Shown: positions 34,563 through 46,470 of the stretch, piece by piece
Numbering within the stretch: the first letter of the stretch is position 1
Layout of the letters: the number at the start of each line of letters is the position of its first letter
Source: Inia geoffrensis
Lineage: Eukaryota > Chordata > Mammalia > Artiodactyla > Iniidae
Direction of reading: 5' to 3'
NCBI GenBank assembly: GCA_036417435.1
Contig: CM070904.1
Location: 17,590,835-17,654,834, forward strand
Length of the DNA: 64,000 bases
The notes under the pieces: model-generated
Database searches by the model: none
What the model was told of the DNA's origin: nothing
The model's input: the letters and a program-made list of their open reading frames with translations, nothing else
Translations under genes and position numbers: made by a program

Positions 34563-35940
34563 AAGTCAATCTTTTAAAAAAAGTCATCTTTCATGGGGAT
34601 AGCTACCCACTAAAAGGAAGGGAAATATTAGTATATATATATTTTTTTTTTAAATGTAGCTTCAGTTTCAGCTATTGTGGATAGCACAACTAAAACAAAA
34701 TTATAAATATATTTTGAAACAGAAAACTCTGAAACCCCAATTAACTGGAGAGTGTTTACTATAAATATAATCTTATAGTAATAAGTTTTAAACATGCTTT
34801 CATAGAATAGATGAGAAGAATAATCTAGTAGGTCACTATCAACATAACAAACCCCAGTAGGAGAAGCACACAGATCTAAGATTCAAGCAAGGCAGATGTT
34901 AATATATTCTTTACATTCTTTACATTTGTAATATATTCTAATACATTTGTCATCTGAGGGAAGAATATTCTCCAATGATCAAATATATTTAAGTTGCACT
35001 CTAATTCTTCTGTCCCAGCTGAAATTTTTGTTTGCTACATTTCAAATAAATTAGAAAACTACAGGAGGAAATCTCTGGGAAAATATTGTTGTGCTTTACG
35101 GACTGTTCACAATTAATAAATAAAATGAACTCTGGTCCCTGAAAACATGGCACTTCGCTGGCACATATTTTTCCCCTCAATGCTGAAAACACCTCAGATT
35201 GACATGAAATACTGCTTCTTGTATTTCTTTTAAGACGTGTTCTTTATCGACACTTCTGTTCCATTAAATACTTGGTTGTCACGTCAAACCCACTTTTTCA
35301 CCAAACTGCAAGTAATAAAATAAGTAATGTACTGTATGTTGGTAAACCAGTAAATGTGGAAGAGAAGTGAGAGTAAATGACAGCGCCCACTGAAGAGCTG
35401 CTTGTTTATTAAGGATGGAATGCCACAAAATACCCCGCAAGGACCATTAATGGAAGGATTACTGTGCCGCAAAACCAAGGGAAAAGCAGCTATTAAGAAT
35501 TCCGACAAAGCATTAAAAGCTTCAACCACTTCTAAACGAACAAGCGAGGTCCCACAAGTTTGAATTGTTATCCGACTTTCAGTATCCAAAAAATGTAATA
35601 ATAATTTCTGGGTACATGTAGCCAAAGCAATATTTATGATGACAGAACAATGGCATAAACACATTAACGCAAGCAGACATGAGAGTGTGAACGTGTGCAG
35701 ACTCCTTGGGGGCAAAAGTAAATAACTGGGTAGATTTTAAAGCACAAGCTCAAAGTAATACCTAGAAATATATTCACAGTTTTAAGAGTCAAATATGTAA
35801 AATAAGCCTCTCCCTTCCAGAGTTGCAAGCCCAACAAATTATTCATCTCTACAGGTACGTGTGTATGGTGGGGAGAGTATTTTTCAGCATATTAGAACAA
35901 AAACACATTTACTCCTAACATCTTTAAGAGTACACAGCAA
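34563..35940. other. Unique sequence, candidate conserved block
   Basis: Repeat-free apart from a short TA/T run near 34630-34660. The part 35280-35720 is discussed as a candidate enhancer. Confidence 0.45.
35284..35715. promoter_or_regulatory. Candidate enhancer block with SOX and FOX motifs
   Basis: Unique sequence with a SOX motif AACAATGG at 35646-35653, FOX motifs at 35403-35409 (TGTTTAT) and 35655-35661 (ATAAACA), and several ATTAA/TTAAT cores. The minus strand is open for 143 codons across it, but the predicted peptide matches nothing I know. Confidence 0.3.
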
Positions 35941-35942
35941 TG

Positions 35943-36008
35943 AGGGATTCCCTGGTGGCACAGTGGTTGAGAGTCCGCCTGCCGATGCAGGGGACACGGG
36001 TTCGTACC
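35943..36008 (+). mobile_element. Head-only CHR SINE fragment (3' truncated)
   Basis: Only the tRNA-like head is present: ATTCCCTGGTGGCACAGTGG through the B-box GGTTCGTAC. The tRNA-unrelated body and poly(A) are missing. Short CAGCAA flanks at 35935 and 36019 could be a target duplication. Confidence 0.85.
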
Positions 36009-36019
36009 TCCCTTGCTCA

Positions 36020-37665
36020 GCAAAACTCCTTTGAAGTTTTACTTCCCACCTGCTTCAACCCATTGCATTTCCACCCTTACTTCCCAAAAGGCTACATAAA
36101 CGTTTTGATTCTAATTCCAGACCTCACTGCTGCCTTTAACACTGAAATTCCTCCCTTGTTATTGAAATCTCCTGTTTACTTGGGTTCCATGATGCCGGTA
36201 TCCTAATTTTCCTCCTACTTCTCTGGTCATTTGCTGTTGTCGGCCCTTGCGGACTTCTTTAATTCTATCTGCCCACTAGATTTTTTTTCCCTATGGGTCT
36301 TTCACTAACCACAACTTGCCCACTCTATCCACTAAACCTAAAATTCTCCATCTACTTTCATAATTTTCACAAATATATATATCTATACTGATAGTTCCAA
36401 AATTTATGTCTTCTTTCCTGTCTTTGTCAAGACTTAGTCTCAGCTCAGCAATGCCCAAAAGTACCTCAAACTTCATATATCAAAAACGAACTTCTCAGAT
36501 GGACTTGTTTCTCTTCGTGTATTCTAAGTCTTCCTACCACGTCCCTGAGTCAATAAAGTGAAAAACCTGGGAGGCATTCTGGACTCATGCTACTCCCTCA
36601 AAGTAGTTCCATACTCAAATATCCAGTCCTGACGATGTATCATCCTACTTGACTCCCAAGCCCTGATAAATTGAAACTATGCATATTTTAAAACTCTTTA
36701 CTCCGTTCGTTCCTTACAACGCTGATTTTAGCCCAGGTGCTTTGTGACCTCATCTGAACTTTGTTGGTGGCCCCTGCCCTGGCTAGACTCTTCACCTTAG
36801 GGTATTACTACTAGTAGTAAGCCCATCCAACATACTGCTGCCAAATGAAACATCTAAAATAGACCATGAGGGCTTCCCTGGTGGCGCAGTGGTTGAGAGT
36901 CAGCCTGCCGATGCAGGGGACACGGGTTCGTGCCCCGGTCCGGGAAGATCCCACATTCCGCGGAGCGGCTGGGCCCGTGAGCCATGGCCGCTGAGCCTGC
37001 GCGTCCGGAGCCTGTGCTCCGCAACGGGAGAGGCCACGACAGTGAGAGGCCCACGTACCACAAAAAACTAAAAAGTAAAATAATAAAATAAAATAAAATG
37101 GACCATGAGAGTCACTTGCTTAAAGCCCTTCAACAGTCTCCGCATTTTCTAGAGAATAGCCCAAGTTGCTGTGAGCATCCTACAAAGACAATTATTTCTA
37201 GGACATGGTTCCTCCATCCTCCAACCTCAATACACACCACTTCCTTGAAATTTACATGGCAATCACATACAATTGCTTGTAATTCCCCCATAGGTACCAA
37301 TCGGGACCTATACAATTTGTGCATCACACTGCCTTCTTCTTGAAATGATTACCATCCCCCCTTCTTATCCTATCTCTGCTCCTGTTTCAAGTCTCAAGTC
37401 AAAGGGCATCTTTTCTGCGTGACTCGGTTCCACCTACCACACCAAAGGATGAGCTGAGCAAAACTCTTACAAGAGGCCTGTAGCATTCACTGCACACTTT
37501 GTTACATTCACCAAACCATTGCACTGGTCTGTTTCTGCCAGTTTTTCACTTCAGGCTCTGAGAGCTCCATCATGTAAAAACTGTAAATCCGGTAATCAGC
37601 ACAGTTCCTGGCGCATAAGGTTCTATCTATGTGTGTATTTGTTACCCCAATCATATAAAATACAC
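36020..37665 (+). mobile_element. Long L2-like (LINE-2) relic, split by a SINE
   Basis: Landmarks in order: CTCAGCTCAGCAATGCCC, TCAAACTTCATATATCAAAA, GGGAGGCATTCTGGACTCA, CTTAAAGCCCTTCAACAGTC, GTCTCAAGTCAAAGGGCATC and CAGCACAGTTCCTGGCGCAT. Many stops and indels show an ancient copy. The open frames inside are shadows. Confidence 0.7.
36871..37094 (+). mobile_element. CHR-type cetacean SINE inside L2
   Basis: Sense copy with complete A- and B-boxes and a mixed A-rich (AAAAT)n tail. Target-site duplication TAAAATAGACCATGAG (ends 36870) and AAAATGGACCATGAG (ends 37109). Confidence 0.96.
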
Positions 37666-39079
37666 TATATTTCCTCTCCGTAGAAATATATTCATGTAAA
37701 ACTGAGTTTATAAGTGAAATAGAACCAAGCAAGGAGAACTAAGACCAGGAATGAAGAAGAAAATAAAAACAATGGAATTACTGAGTGGTAAGAGAGAGAG
37801 AACAGGGGAAGAAATAAAAGAAATTTTCTATTCACTTGCGAAAGAGTTAAAAGAATTAATATAATAGACTTTTAAGAAATTCAACAAATTAATGAATTTT
37901 GTGAAATTCATAACCAATACAATATCGTGGGGTGTATTTATTGTGAGGTAGAGGTCTTGTGGAGTTGCTCTCTTATACTGTAGTCAGCTTTATTCTTGAA
38001 AGTAATTCTAATATTTTTCACCAGAGAAGAGTAGACAATTCCTGGAGAACTCCAGTAGAACACCCTTGCATTACAATCTATACTAATAGGTTTATAATTA
38101 CATTAATTACCTCTAAATACGGTGACCTGCATATGTAATATCATCCAGGTTACAACCTTTCGTTAAAATTAGCTTCCTAGAGTTCCTGCTACACTGAGTC
38201 ACATCCATCTATGCCCAATTAGATAATATTAAATATCTATATTTATGTTATTTTCCTCTTGGTTTGTTAATCATAACTCTAAAATATTTCATGCATTCTT
38301 AATGCAATTTTATTCAGAAATTTACAAACTTGCAGCTTTAGTATGCATTGACATAAATTTAAAATATTTCTTGCTACAAACTTAAATTTTACATACTTTT
38401 TATTTTTGAAAATATCCATCATTTTTTAGGACTCTAGCAATAATTTTTCTGCATAATGAATTTCATAAAATGGTGAGTTAATATTTAATGAGTTCTTTTT
38501 TAGTTCAGACTCTCTCATAATACTTTAAAACTTCAGTCATTTCATTTATTTCTTTGTTGAAATGCTCTACATATATGTTAATGAGTGTTGCAAATTTAAA
38601 TTCTTGACTTTAACTTCTCCCCCATTAATATAATACAGTTCAGGCTCCGAAGTTTTTCAAGCAGGTCAGAGGCTCCTGTCATTCACTGCGTGCTTATAGT
38701 CTAAAAGTTAAAAAACAAACAAACAAACAACAACAACAAAACCTATATATAAAAGCAAGCCATTGGAACAAGCCAGTTAACTTGCTGTGAATTCTAAGCA
38801 TAGGATACTTTTACAAAAATGTTATAGTGTTTATAAGAGTCCAGAACTCGAAAGTTATAAACCAGCTGTGAGGTACCTCATTTTATGATCCTGATCTAAT
38901 TCTAAAAATAAAAATATCAAGCAATTTTATTTTCCTACTCTAACTTATTTCAATATTTGACTAACATACAGCAAAAGACTACTATATGAAATTTAATTTT
39001 TCTCGAGCAGGGATGAAACTTGGCAATAAAACATGCTTTAAGGTTTGCAATATCTTCTTTGATTTCATAGTGTACATTA
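37666..39079. other. Unique AT-rich sequence
   Basis: No repeat or exon recognised. There is a small AAAC/AAC tract near 38710-38740. Confidence 0.45.
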
Positions 39080-39700
39080 CTAAAAACTGTTATTCATTCT
39101 TCTTAACTACGTTTTGCAGAAAATACATTACTTAGGATAATAGCTTCTACTAGATTATTCTGTTTCATTGCAATACTTCAGGTAACCTGCTGTCGCCGGT
39201 TGCAATTCAGAGATTCTGACAACATGAGAAGCTGCAAATGTTTACATTAGGCTATCTATCTCTTGTACAAATGTTTGAAACTGTACTGGGCGAAGAGATA
39301 AATAGCTGCCTTTCTTATCTAACATTTATTAATATCTGAGTACTTCAAAGACCAATATTGGCCTGAGCCATTAATTACAGCTGGCTTGGCTTTGCCTCTT
39401 ATAGCTCTCCCATATGTACAGTTGTGATAAATGGGAGCATCCCTGGAGGGCAGCCTCCAAAGAGAATGTTACTCTTAGCAAGTTCCTGGTTGCTGCCGCC
39501 ATCATTTTATAAAGTCCAAGAAACGGAAGAAATCTGACGTCACGCATCATCCACAGATGTTCAAACTTTTCTCTCCTTTCTCCTTTTTGAAATTTCCTCT
39601 TCTTCTGCCCTATTCAATGCAATCCAGCCTAGTCAGCTCAGCTGCACAGTTAAGCCTCATCAGGCAGCATAAGGGTTCCTCCTGATAAACGATATTATGG
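39080..39700. promoter_or_regulatory. Candidate enhancer block around a perfect CRE
   Basis: Unique sequence with the palindromic CRE TGACGTCA at 39535-39542, a YY1-like GCCGCCATC near 39496-39504, and a TTAATTA homeodomain core near 39370. The density of motifs in repeat-free DNA is suggestive only. Confidence 0.35.
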
Positions 39701-39704
39701 TGAA

Positions 39705-39726
39705 AAATAATAATAATAATAATAAT
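39705..39726 (+). repeat. (AAT)n short tandem repeat
   Basis: Seven AAT units. Confidence 0.95.
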
Positions 39727-40873
39727 GGCCAAAGACTACATCATTCTGATGACTGGACATGAGTTTAAAGTACTGCTTCCATTTTGACTCTTGAGGTCCC
39801 TCAGGATAGGCCTTACCCTTGGGGCCACTATTCTTCTTAATAGGTTTTATAGACTTTCTTTCATTTGCTTATTCAGAAATGTCATTGAGTTGCCTATTCT
39901 CTCCCCCTATCTGAACCTCAAGTCCAAAGCTACTGATTGGACTTGAAGTTCAAACTAATGTAATTCACTCACCTGTCAGTTTAGCTCATGCTCTTGGCCA
40001 CCTGGCTGCACAGGAAGTCTCCTGCACAACCCCCTCCAAGCCTGGTACCCTCTGGATTCTGTTTCTTCCAGACTAGTTCTTCCAAGTTTCTTTAACTCTT
40101 TTGATCTAGCTTTTGGGGCTCCTGTCCTTCTGCCATGCATCATCTCACTCTAGACTTTTTCCTGTGAGATTATATAACAAAAGGCTGAATGTTCATTCCA
40201 CCTGTCAAAGCGAGTTCTCCTAGGCTTCATTAGGCCACCTTGCCTAGTACCCACAAACTGGGAACTATTACAGATACTAATCAGCTTAATAAAGATTACC
40301 CCGGGCCCTCTTCTAAATGCCAGACTCTGTTCTCTTCAAAGCATTTCTACCACAAATGCAGATTCACAAAGGTTTTTTAAACCTCCTCACTGATGATTCA
40401 AAATTAACAAAGCCCAGTCCTTGCCCTTAAGAGAAGTAGCTATCTGGAGAGAGACCAGTAAACAGGTAAATTCAAAGCATGATGGAGTTGAGAAAAAGGT
40501 TCGCATTATAACTGGAGGCCACTTAGCAGAAGGCACCAAGACAGGAATGCTTAAAATGCCACCTGTAGCTTTATTCCCAAGAACCACAAGTCAGAATCAA
40601 TTTAAAAGAATACGTTTTTGATTTTTGTTTTTTCCATATCGTTTGGATTGCTAGTGGAAGAACCTATCTCTAAGAGATGAAGGAATTCTTACATGGTATT
40701 TTGGGGGTAGAATGACATTATACTATAGCAGTGGATAATTTCCTCTATTTCTTTTCTGCTCTGAGTGAGAAAGAGTAAGTGGCTTACATTGTGATCAGAG
40801 CAAGTTCTGCAGGACTTAGGTTATGACGTCAAGAGAAATCTTCCAGTAAGTTATTATTTTTCCTTCTCTAGCT

Positions 40874-40915
<42 letters not shown>

Positions 40916-42029
40916 TTTCCATGTGGTATAAGCCACACTACTTACTCTTCTGGGGTGGTACAGTTTACCACTAAGGTCACCTTGGTTTCTACATTCACAT
41001 CTCCCTGAAAAATGAAGGAAGGTGGATATGTAAGGCAGTATTTAAAGCAGAACAGGTAGTATGGAGGAGTGGAGAGCACAAGAAAGAACTTTCCATCACT
41101 CAGGCTGTAGAGGGGTCTTCTGCGATGGCCTCCCCACCTTCTCCCTTAGTTAAATTACTCTTGCTTGATCCATGGGATAAATAAAGGAGAAATGTATCAT
41201 AAATGGGGACATATACACCATGGACAGGCGTACACTTGCACTGAAGTACAGTTTTAAAAGTTACACCACTGAGAAGAGGGGGTTTCCCATGTACGTTTAA
41301 GGTCTAAGGAGAGACAGGAATGGTTTTTTAAAAATACTCCATAGAGAATGATATTGCATTCCTGAGAACCCCAAGGCTTTTGCTCCTGTATCATTTCCCC
41401 CGCATCTGAAAAAGCTCACTTTAGGTGAAATCTTTCGAACCCCACCAATCCCAGCTTAGCTGCTTCTTTCAGCATGAAATGTGGCAATATAAACCAGTTC
41501 ACAGTGGCAGAATTCATTAACAGTAATTATTAGATATCTCAGAATTAAAGTACCTTTATAGCCATCGTAACCAACTTCTGTGCACAATGTTGTCTCTTTA
41601 TAAGGTGCACCTTCTCAGACCTGTAGATATATATTTTACTTTATGGCACCAAATTACTCTAGATGGTCATAATTTCCCTGGAGTTAAAAGTTTATTTAGA
41701 ACATACCATATTTTCAAACAAACAGTCCACTAAGTTTATTCCCCAATAAACATATTTCATAACAATACCTCGATAAAGGTGATAGTTGAATATCTATTTC
41801 TATTTTACAATGAAAATAATAAATTCTTACCCTCTTAAGTATCATTGCATTTGAAGCACTGTTTTCTATTAATTATAACTTGCCTTCACATTCTAAAGGG
41901 GCATACATTGATGAACTATGGCCAAATACAGCACTGACAGCATGGCATCACTATTTTTGTACTTTTACTGACACTGAAGCTTCTCTTCAAATTCCTAATT
42001 TGATCCGCATCCCCTAAAAATTAAGAGGT
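39727..42029. other. Unique non-coding sequence
   Basis: No exon or named repeat recognised apart from the microsatellite at 40876. Confidence 0.4.
40876..40910 (+). repeat. (TG)n microsatellite
   Basis: Seventeen perfect TG units. Confidence 0.97.
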
Positions 42030-42365
42030 ATTATGATTTTTTTAATTGAAGTATAGTCAACTTACATTATATTAGGTTCAGGTATATAACAGTGATTTGA
42101 TATTTTCATGCATTACAAAATGATCACCATGATAAATCTAATTACCACCATCTGTCACCATACAAAGACAGTACATGGTTTTTGACTATTTTCCCCACAC
42201 TTTACTTTTCATACCCATGACTCATTTATTTTGCCACTGAAAGTTTGTACCTCTTAATCTCACTCACCTATTTCACTCATCTTCCCCATCTTCTCTGGCA
42301 ACCACCAGCCTGTTCTCTGTATCTCAGGGTATCACTTTTATTCTTATATTTTTCATCACTTAAAC
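42030..42365 (-). mobile_element. Old L1 3'-end fragment (antisense)
   Basis: AATTGAAGTATAGTCAACTTAC, GATTTGATATTTTCATGCATT and TCTCTGGCAACCACCAGCC are the antisense of L1M 3' ends. The copy at 49565 is related. Confidence 0.8.
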
Positions 42366-42448
42366 ACCTTTAAATTCTCCCCATGGTCATATAGTGAATA
42401 TTTATACTCAGATATATGTCTATAGTTTTTACCAACACTATTTGAGTC

Positions 42449-42965
42449 TGTGGTAGTTTTGAGATGATTGCAAATTCTTTACACACCTCTAACGGAGATA
42501 AGGATTTTTTCTCCCTTTGTTATTTGGGTGGACCCTGTGTCTTGCTTTAAGCAATAAAATGTGGCAGAAAAGATGCTCTATAACTTCTAAGGTCGATCAT
42601 TATGAGATCTTAATTTCTGCCTTCACTGCTTGAAAAGTTGCCTTTTGGAAGACAACTGACTGGCAAGAAGGCCAAGTTATCTGTGTGGAGAGAGAAAAAT
42701 GCCATGTGAACGAGTCCCAAGGTACCAGACACGTGAGTGACACCTTCTTGGCCCTTCTGCCTAGCTTAGCTACTAGTTGAGTTAGCGACACTGCAGGGAA
42801 CAGGAGCGTTGCCACCCAGCCCTACCGGGATACCTAACCAGCAGAATCATGAGAGATAAAGTAGTTGTTTTAAGTCACCAAGTGATGGAGGGATGGGTTA
42901 TGAAATTATAGACAATTAAAACAGAATCTGCCTATGATACATTCTGAATACCACCAGGTTAGCAT
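42449..42965 (+). mobile_element. MLT1-like solo LTR (ERVL-MaLR)
   Basis: Starts TGTGGTAGTTTTGAGATG. It includes CAAGGTACCAGACACGTGAG, CTAACCAGCAGAATCATGAG and GTAGTTGTTTTAAGTCACC, the usual order of an MLT1 LTR. It is non-coding and no internal retroviral region is present. Confidence 0.75.
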
Positions 42966-43154
42966 TATAATTCACCAGACTCTCCTTTGTGACTTAAAAA
43001 AATAAAACTTGCTAACTTAAATATTTTTGTAGCAGAATGTTTGTCCGAAAATTATTTTTCAAGGTCCAGGATAAAAAGAACAGATGTGCCTTTTGCAAGT
43101 TCTTGATGTAAAACAGTTTCATGTTAGAAAATGGCGTTGAAATGTTCCATATTC

Positions 43155-44060
43155 ATTAATCATTAGAGAAATGCAAATCAAAACTACAATGAGGTATCGC
43201 CTCATACCAGTCAGAATGGCCACCATCAAAAAATCTAGAAACAATAAATGCTGGAGAGGGTGTGGAGAAAAGGGAACCCTCCTGCACTGCTGGTGGGAAT
43301 GTGAATTGGTACAGCCACTATGGAGAACAGTATGGAGGTTCCTTAAAGAACTAAAAATAGAACTGCCATACGACCCAGCAATCCAACTACTGGGCACATA
43401 CCCTGAGAAAACCATAATTCAAAAAGAGTCATGTACCAAAATGTTCATTGCAGCTCTATTTACAATACCCAGGAGATGGAAACAACCTAAGTGTCCATCA
43501 TCGGATGAATGGATAAAGAAGATGTGGCACATATATACAATGGAATATTATTCAGCCATAAAAAGAAACAAAATTGAGCTATTTGTAATGAGATGGATGG
43601 ACCTAGAGTCTGTCATACAGAGTGAAGTAAGTCAGAAAGAGAAAGACAAATACCGTATGCTAACACATATATATGGAATTTAAGAAAAAAAAAATGTCAT
43701 GAAGAACCTAGGGGTAAGACAGGAATAAAGACACAGACCTACTAGAGAATGGACTTGAGGATATGGGGAGGGGGAAGGGTAAGCTGGGACAAAGTGAGAG
43801 AGTGGCATGGACATATATACGCTCCCAAATGTAAAACAGATAGCTAGTGGGAAGCAGCCGCATAGCACAGGGAGATCAGCTCGGTGCTTTGTGACCACCT
43901 GGAGGGGTGGGATAGGGAGGGTGGGAGGGAGGGAGATGCAAGAGGGAAGAGATATGGGAACATATGTATATGTATAACTGATTCACTTTGTTATAAAGCA
44001 GAAACTAACACACCATTGTAAAGCAATTATACTCCAATAAAGATGGAAAAAAAAAAAAAG
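43155..44060 (+). mobile_element. L1 3' end: ORF2 C-terminus plus 3'UTR
   Basis: 5'-truncated insertion that starts inside ORF2 and ends CAATTATACTCCAATAAAG with a poly(A) tail. It is less decayed than the copy at 1-3255, so it is younger. Confidence 0.95.
43156..43683 (+). pseudogene. L1 ORF2 C-terminal fragment (open but truncated)
   Basis: A 170-codon open frame from 43171 contains the C-terminal Cys region ([19 protein letters not shown]) and the [13 protein letters not shown] motif, and stops at its natural ORF2 end. It lacks the endonuclease and RT domains because of 5' truncation, so it is not a gene. The same region at 2348-2776 has more changes. Confidence 0.92.
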
Positions 44061-45071
44061 GTGAGGTGTTTCTGTTAAGTTCAAGAAGAGAACCATTTTT
44101 ATTTACTGCTGTATTCCCTCCTCTCTTTACTTACAAAAGAATGAAAAGAAGGAAGGAGAAAGGGAAGGAGGAAGGTAGGTTAGCGTAAGGAAGAGTGCCT
44201 GGGGTTACCCTCAGACTTTCCAAAGCAGACACTTAACTCCACAGACACTGAGGTGAATAGGCAGAAACATTCCCCCATTCAGAAGAGCTTCTTGGGGGGC
44301 ATCATCCTGGATGTCTACATGCATACGTATTTCTATTGACGGGATGATAAAGTTAGATTTTGCCAGGGGCAAAACTTAAAATTCATCCATTGGCTATGTC
44401 ATGAGATTCTCGTGGTAGCTAGGGAAACAGAGGGTTAGGTGTGCCATCTAACACAGTGCCATCCTGGGGACCAGGAGAACCCTGACTTCCTGATAAACTG
44501 CTCTGTCTCACTGTTATCATGTTATCTGACCTAAGATTTCCAGGTTAATTTGGAAAAGCTACAGATCTAACTTAAGAGATGCTGGATTCAAATGCATAGA
44601 AGGGTTTATTCCTCATGATAAAATCAAATGGTACTACTACCCAGTCTTCATGGGTGAATATGTAATAATTAACTCATTAAGATTTACTTTAAGCCATATT
44701 CATTCACTTAGTATGAAATCAGGAATTCTGCTGGCATTGCTTCATATACCTTTTCTGACTAGGTTATTTAGAGATCAGGAAAAATGAATTATGAAAGCTC
44801 TACTTGATTTCGATCAATGTACCCCCTAAACAGTGCCCCCATTCTCCTAATATCCCAAGCAGAACATCAAGAATTAGTGCCTGTTTTGAACTCTAATAAC
44901 TGCCTCCCGTTAAGTAGCTTGACTTTCCCAAACCACTAGAAACGAAATGCTTTTTCCTAGTGTTTAAAGATTACCTGCCACCAAGTATGACCTGCCATAA
45001 TTCAGGAAGTGCATTGTAAAGAACTGATTTTTCTTTAAAATTTTTCAGAGAAAAGGAGTTATTTGATTTTA
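44061..45071. other. Unique sequence with a purine-rich stretch
   Basis: A GGAAGGAGAAAGGGAAGG tract occurs near 44140-44190. Nothing else is recognised. Confidence 0.45.
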
Positions 45072-45283
45072 TTGTTTTTGGTTTTGTTTTTGTTTTTTGC
45101 GGTACGCGGGCCTCTCACTGTTGTGGCCTCATCCCGTTGCGGAGCACAGGCTCCGGACGCGCAGGCGCAGCGGCCACGGCTCACGGGCCCCGCCGCTCGG
45201 CGGCATGTGGGATCTTCCCGGACCGGGGCACGAACCCGCGTCCCCTGCATCGGCAGGCGGACTCTCAACCACCAGGGAAGCCC
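45072..45283 (-). mobile_element. CHR-type cetacean SINE with perfect target duplication
   Basis: Antisense copy. A perfect 16-bp duplication GAGTTATTTGATTTTA is at 45056-45071 and 45284-45299. The tRNA-like head lost about 8 bp (ACTCTCAACCACCAGGG instead of AACCACTGCGCCACCAGGG). Confidence 0.97.
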
Positions 45284-45299
45284 GAGTTATTTGATTTTA

Positions 45300-46374
45300 A
45301 AGAGCTCTGGAATCTTTACGGAATCTTAAAAGAAAATTTAAAACTTTGTTTTCCCTATTGTTAAAAATCGTTTAAGTAAAACTTCCCTCTGTGAAAGTGG
45401 TTGGAGCCTTGGAAGACCTGGTCACCCTAAATGGATCCATAAATCATTTCCTCACTGCCACTTTTCTTCCTGGTGTGTTTCTTAGTAATTTTCAGGACGA
45501 CGTGGCGGAACACAGGGGAATCCTTTGACCCAATAGGTAATTTCTGAGTTTGAAATGGTTCTCAGCGTCTTCACTGTACGAGGTTGTGAGGACATAAAAA
45601 GTCATGAATTTATAATTTATTGAAGTAATTTTTTCTTGAAAATAGGATTCTGCAAAGGCTAAGGTCTTCCATCTCTCCCTCAACTATGATTATTCTCTTT
45701 CCTCTTCACTAGGAGAATAAAGTTAACGGTGGCTGACAGCAACATGGAGCATTTTTAGGCTAAATAAGAGATGCAAATGAAGTATAGTACACTCCTTAAA
45801 GAGATGTCTCCGATTTTACAAATTAGGTGAACCCCCCCCCCCCCAGGATGCAAGAACATGCAAACATGACATGTATGCATCATCACGTATTGAAAGTTTC
45901 CATATTACTTACTAAAATTACAGGGAACAGTATTTTCACAGCGCTGGGTCCTGTCCCCTGGCAGGACTTTATGCTTTACAGTACCATTCATTCATCTAGT
46001 AATAGAAAATCTTTCTTATTGTTACAGAAAACCCAGGGTACTTAAAAAATGCTATATTAAAATTTCTAAATATTGTCTTATTTCCTTAACATGAGTAACT
46101 CACTGCATATAAATCTGTCTTTGATAATATGACAATAAATGTCCCTTTCCTTTTATCTATCCACTGGGAAAGGCTCAACAATTATTTGCAAATTTTTAGA
46201 ACATGCAACTGCTGGCACTTATTCCTGAGTCTAATACTTGAAGGTGAGGAGGACACTATTCTCTTTTCAATGTGTTACAAGAATCTAATTAGCATATATA
46301 GACCAAGGTTATAGAGATAAAAATATACATATACATAGATGTACAGCACCAAAGTGAATGCCAACAAATTAAAT
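45300..46374. other. Unique non-coding sequence
   Basis: Contains a C13 homopolymer at 45832-45844 and nothing else recognisable. Confidence 0.45.
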
Positions 46375-46470
46375 ACTTTAATTCCAATTTTGCAAATAAG
46401 GAGCTAAGGTTCAGAGAGGTTAAGAGATTCCCAAGGTAACACAGCTAGTAAATAGAGAAAATGTCTTTTT
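46375..46470 (-). mobile_element. MIR SINE relic
   Basis: TTTTGCAAATAAGGAGCTAAGG, then GGTTAAGAGATTCCCAAGGT and AACACAGCTAGTAAATAGAG form the MIR core in minus orientation. Confidence 0.85.

Noticed and set aside
43171..43683. 170-codon frame as a host gene
   Set aside because: It is the C-terminus of L1 ORF2, and it has neither promoter nor upstream domains.
45056..45299. tRNA gene signals (A- and B-boxes) in SINE heads
   Set aside because: They belong to tRNA-derived SINEs. None folds as an intact tRNA with a CCA-ready end.
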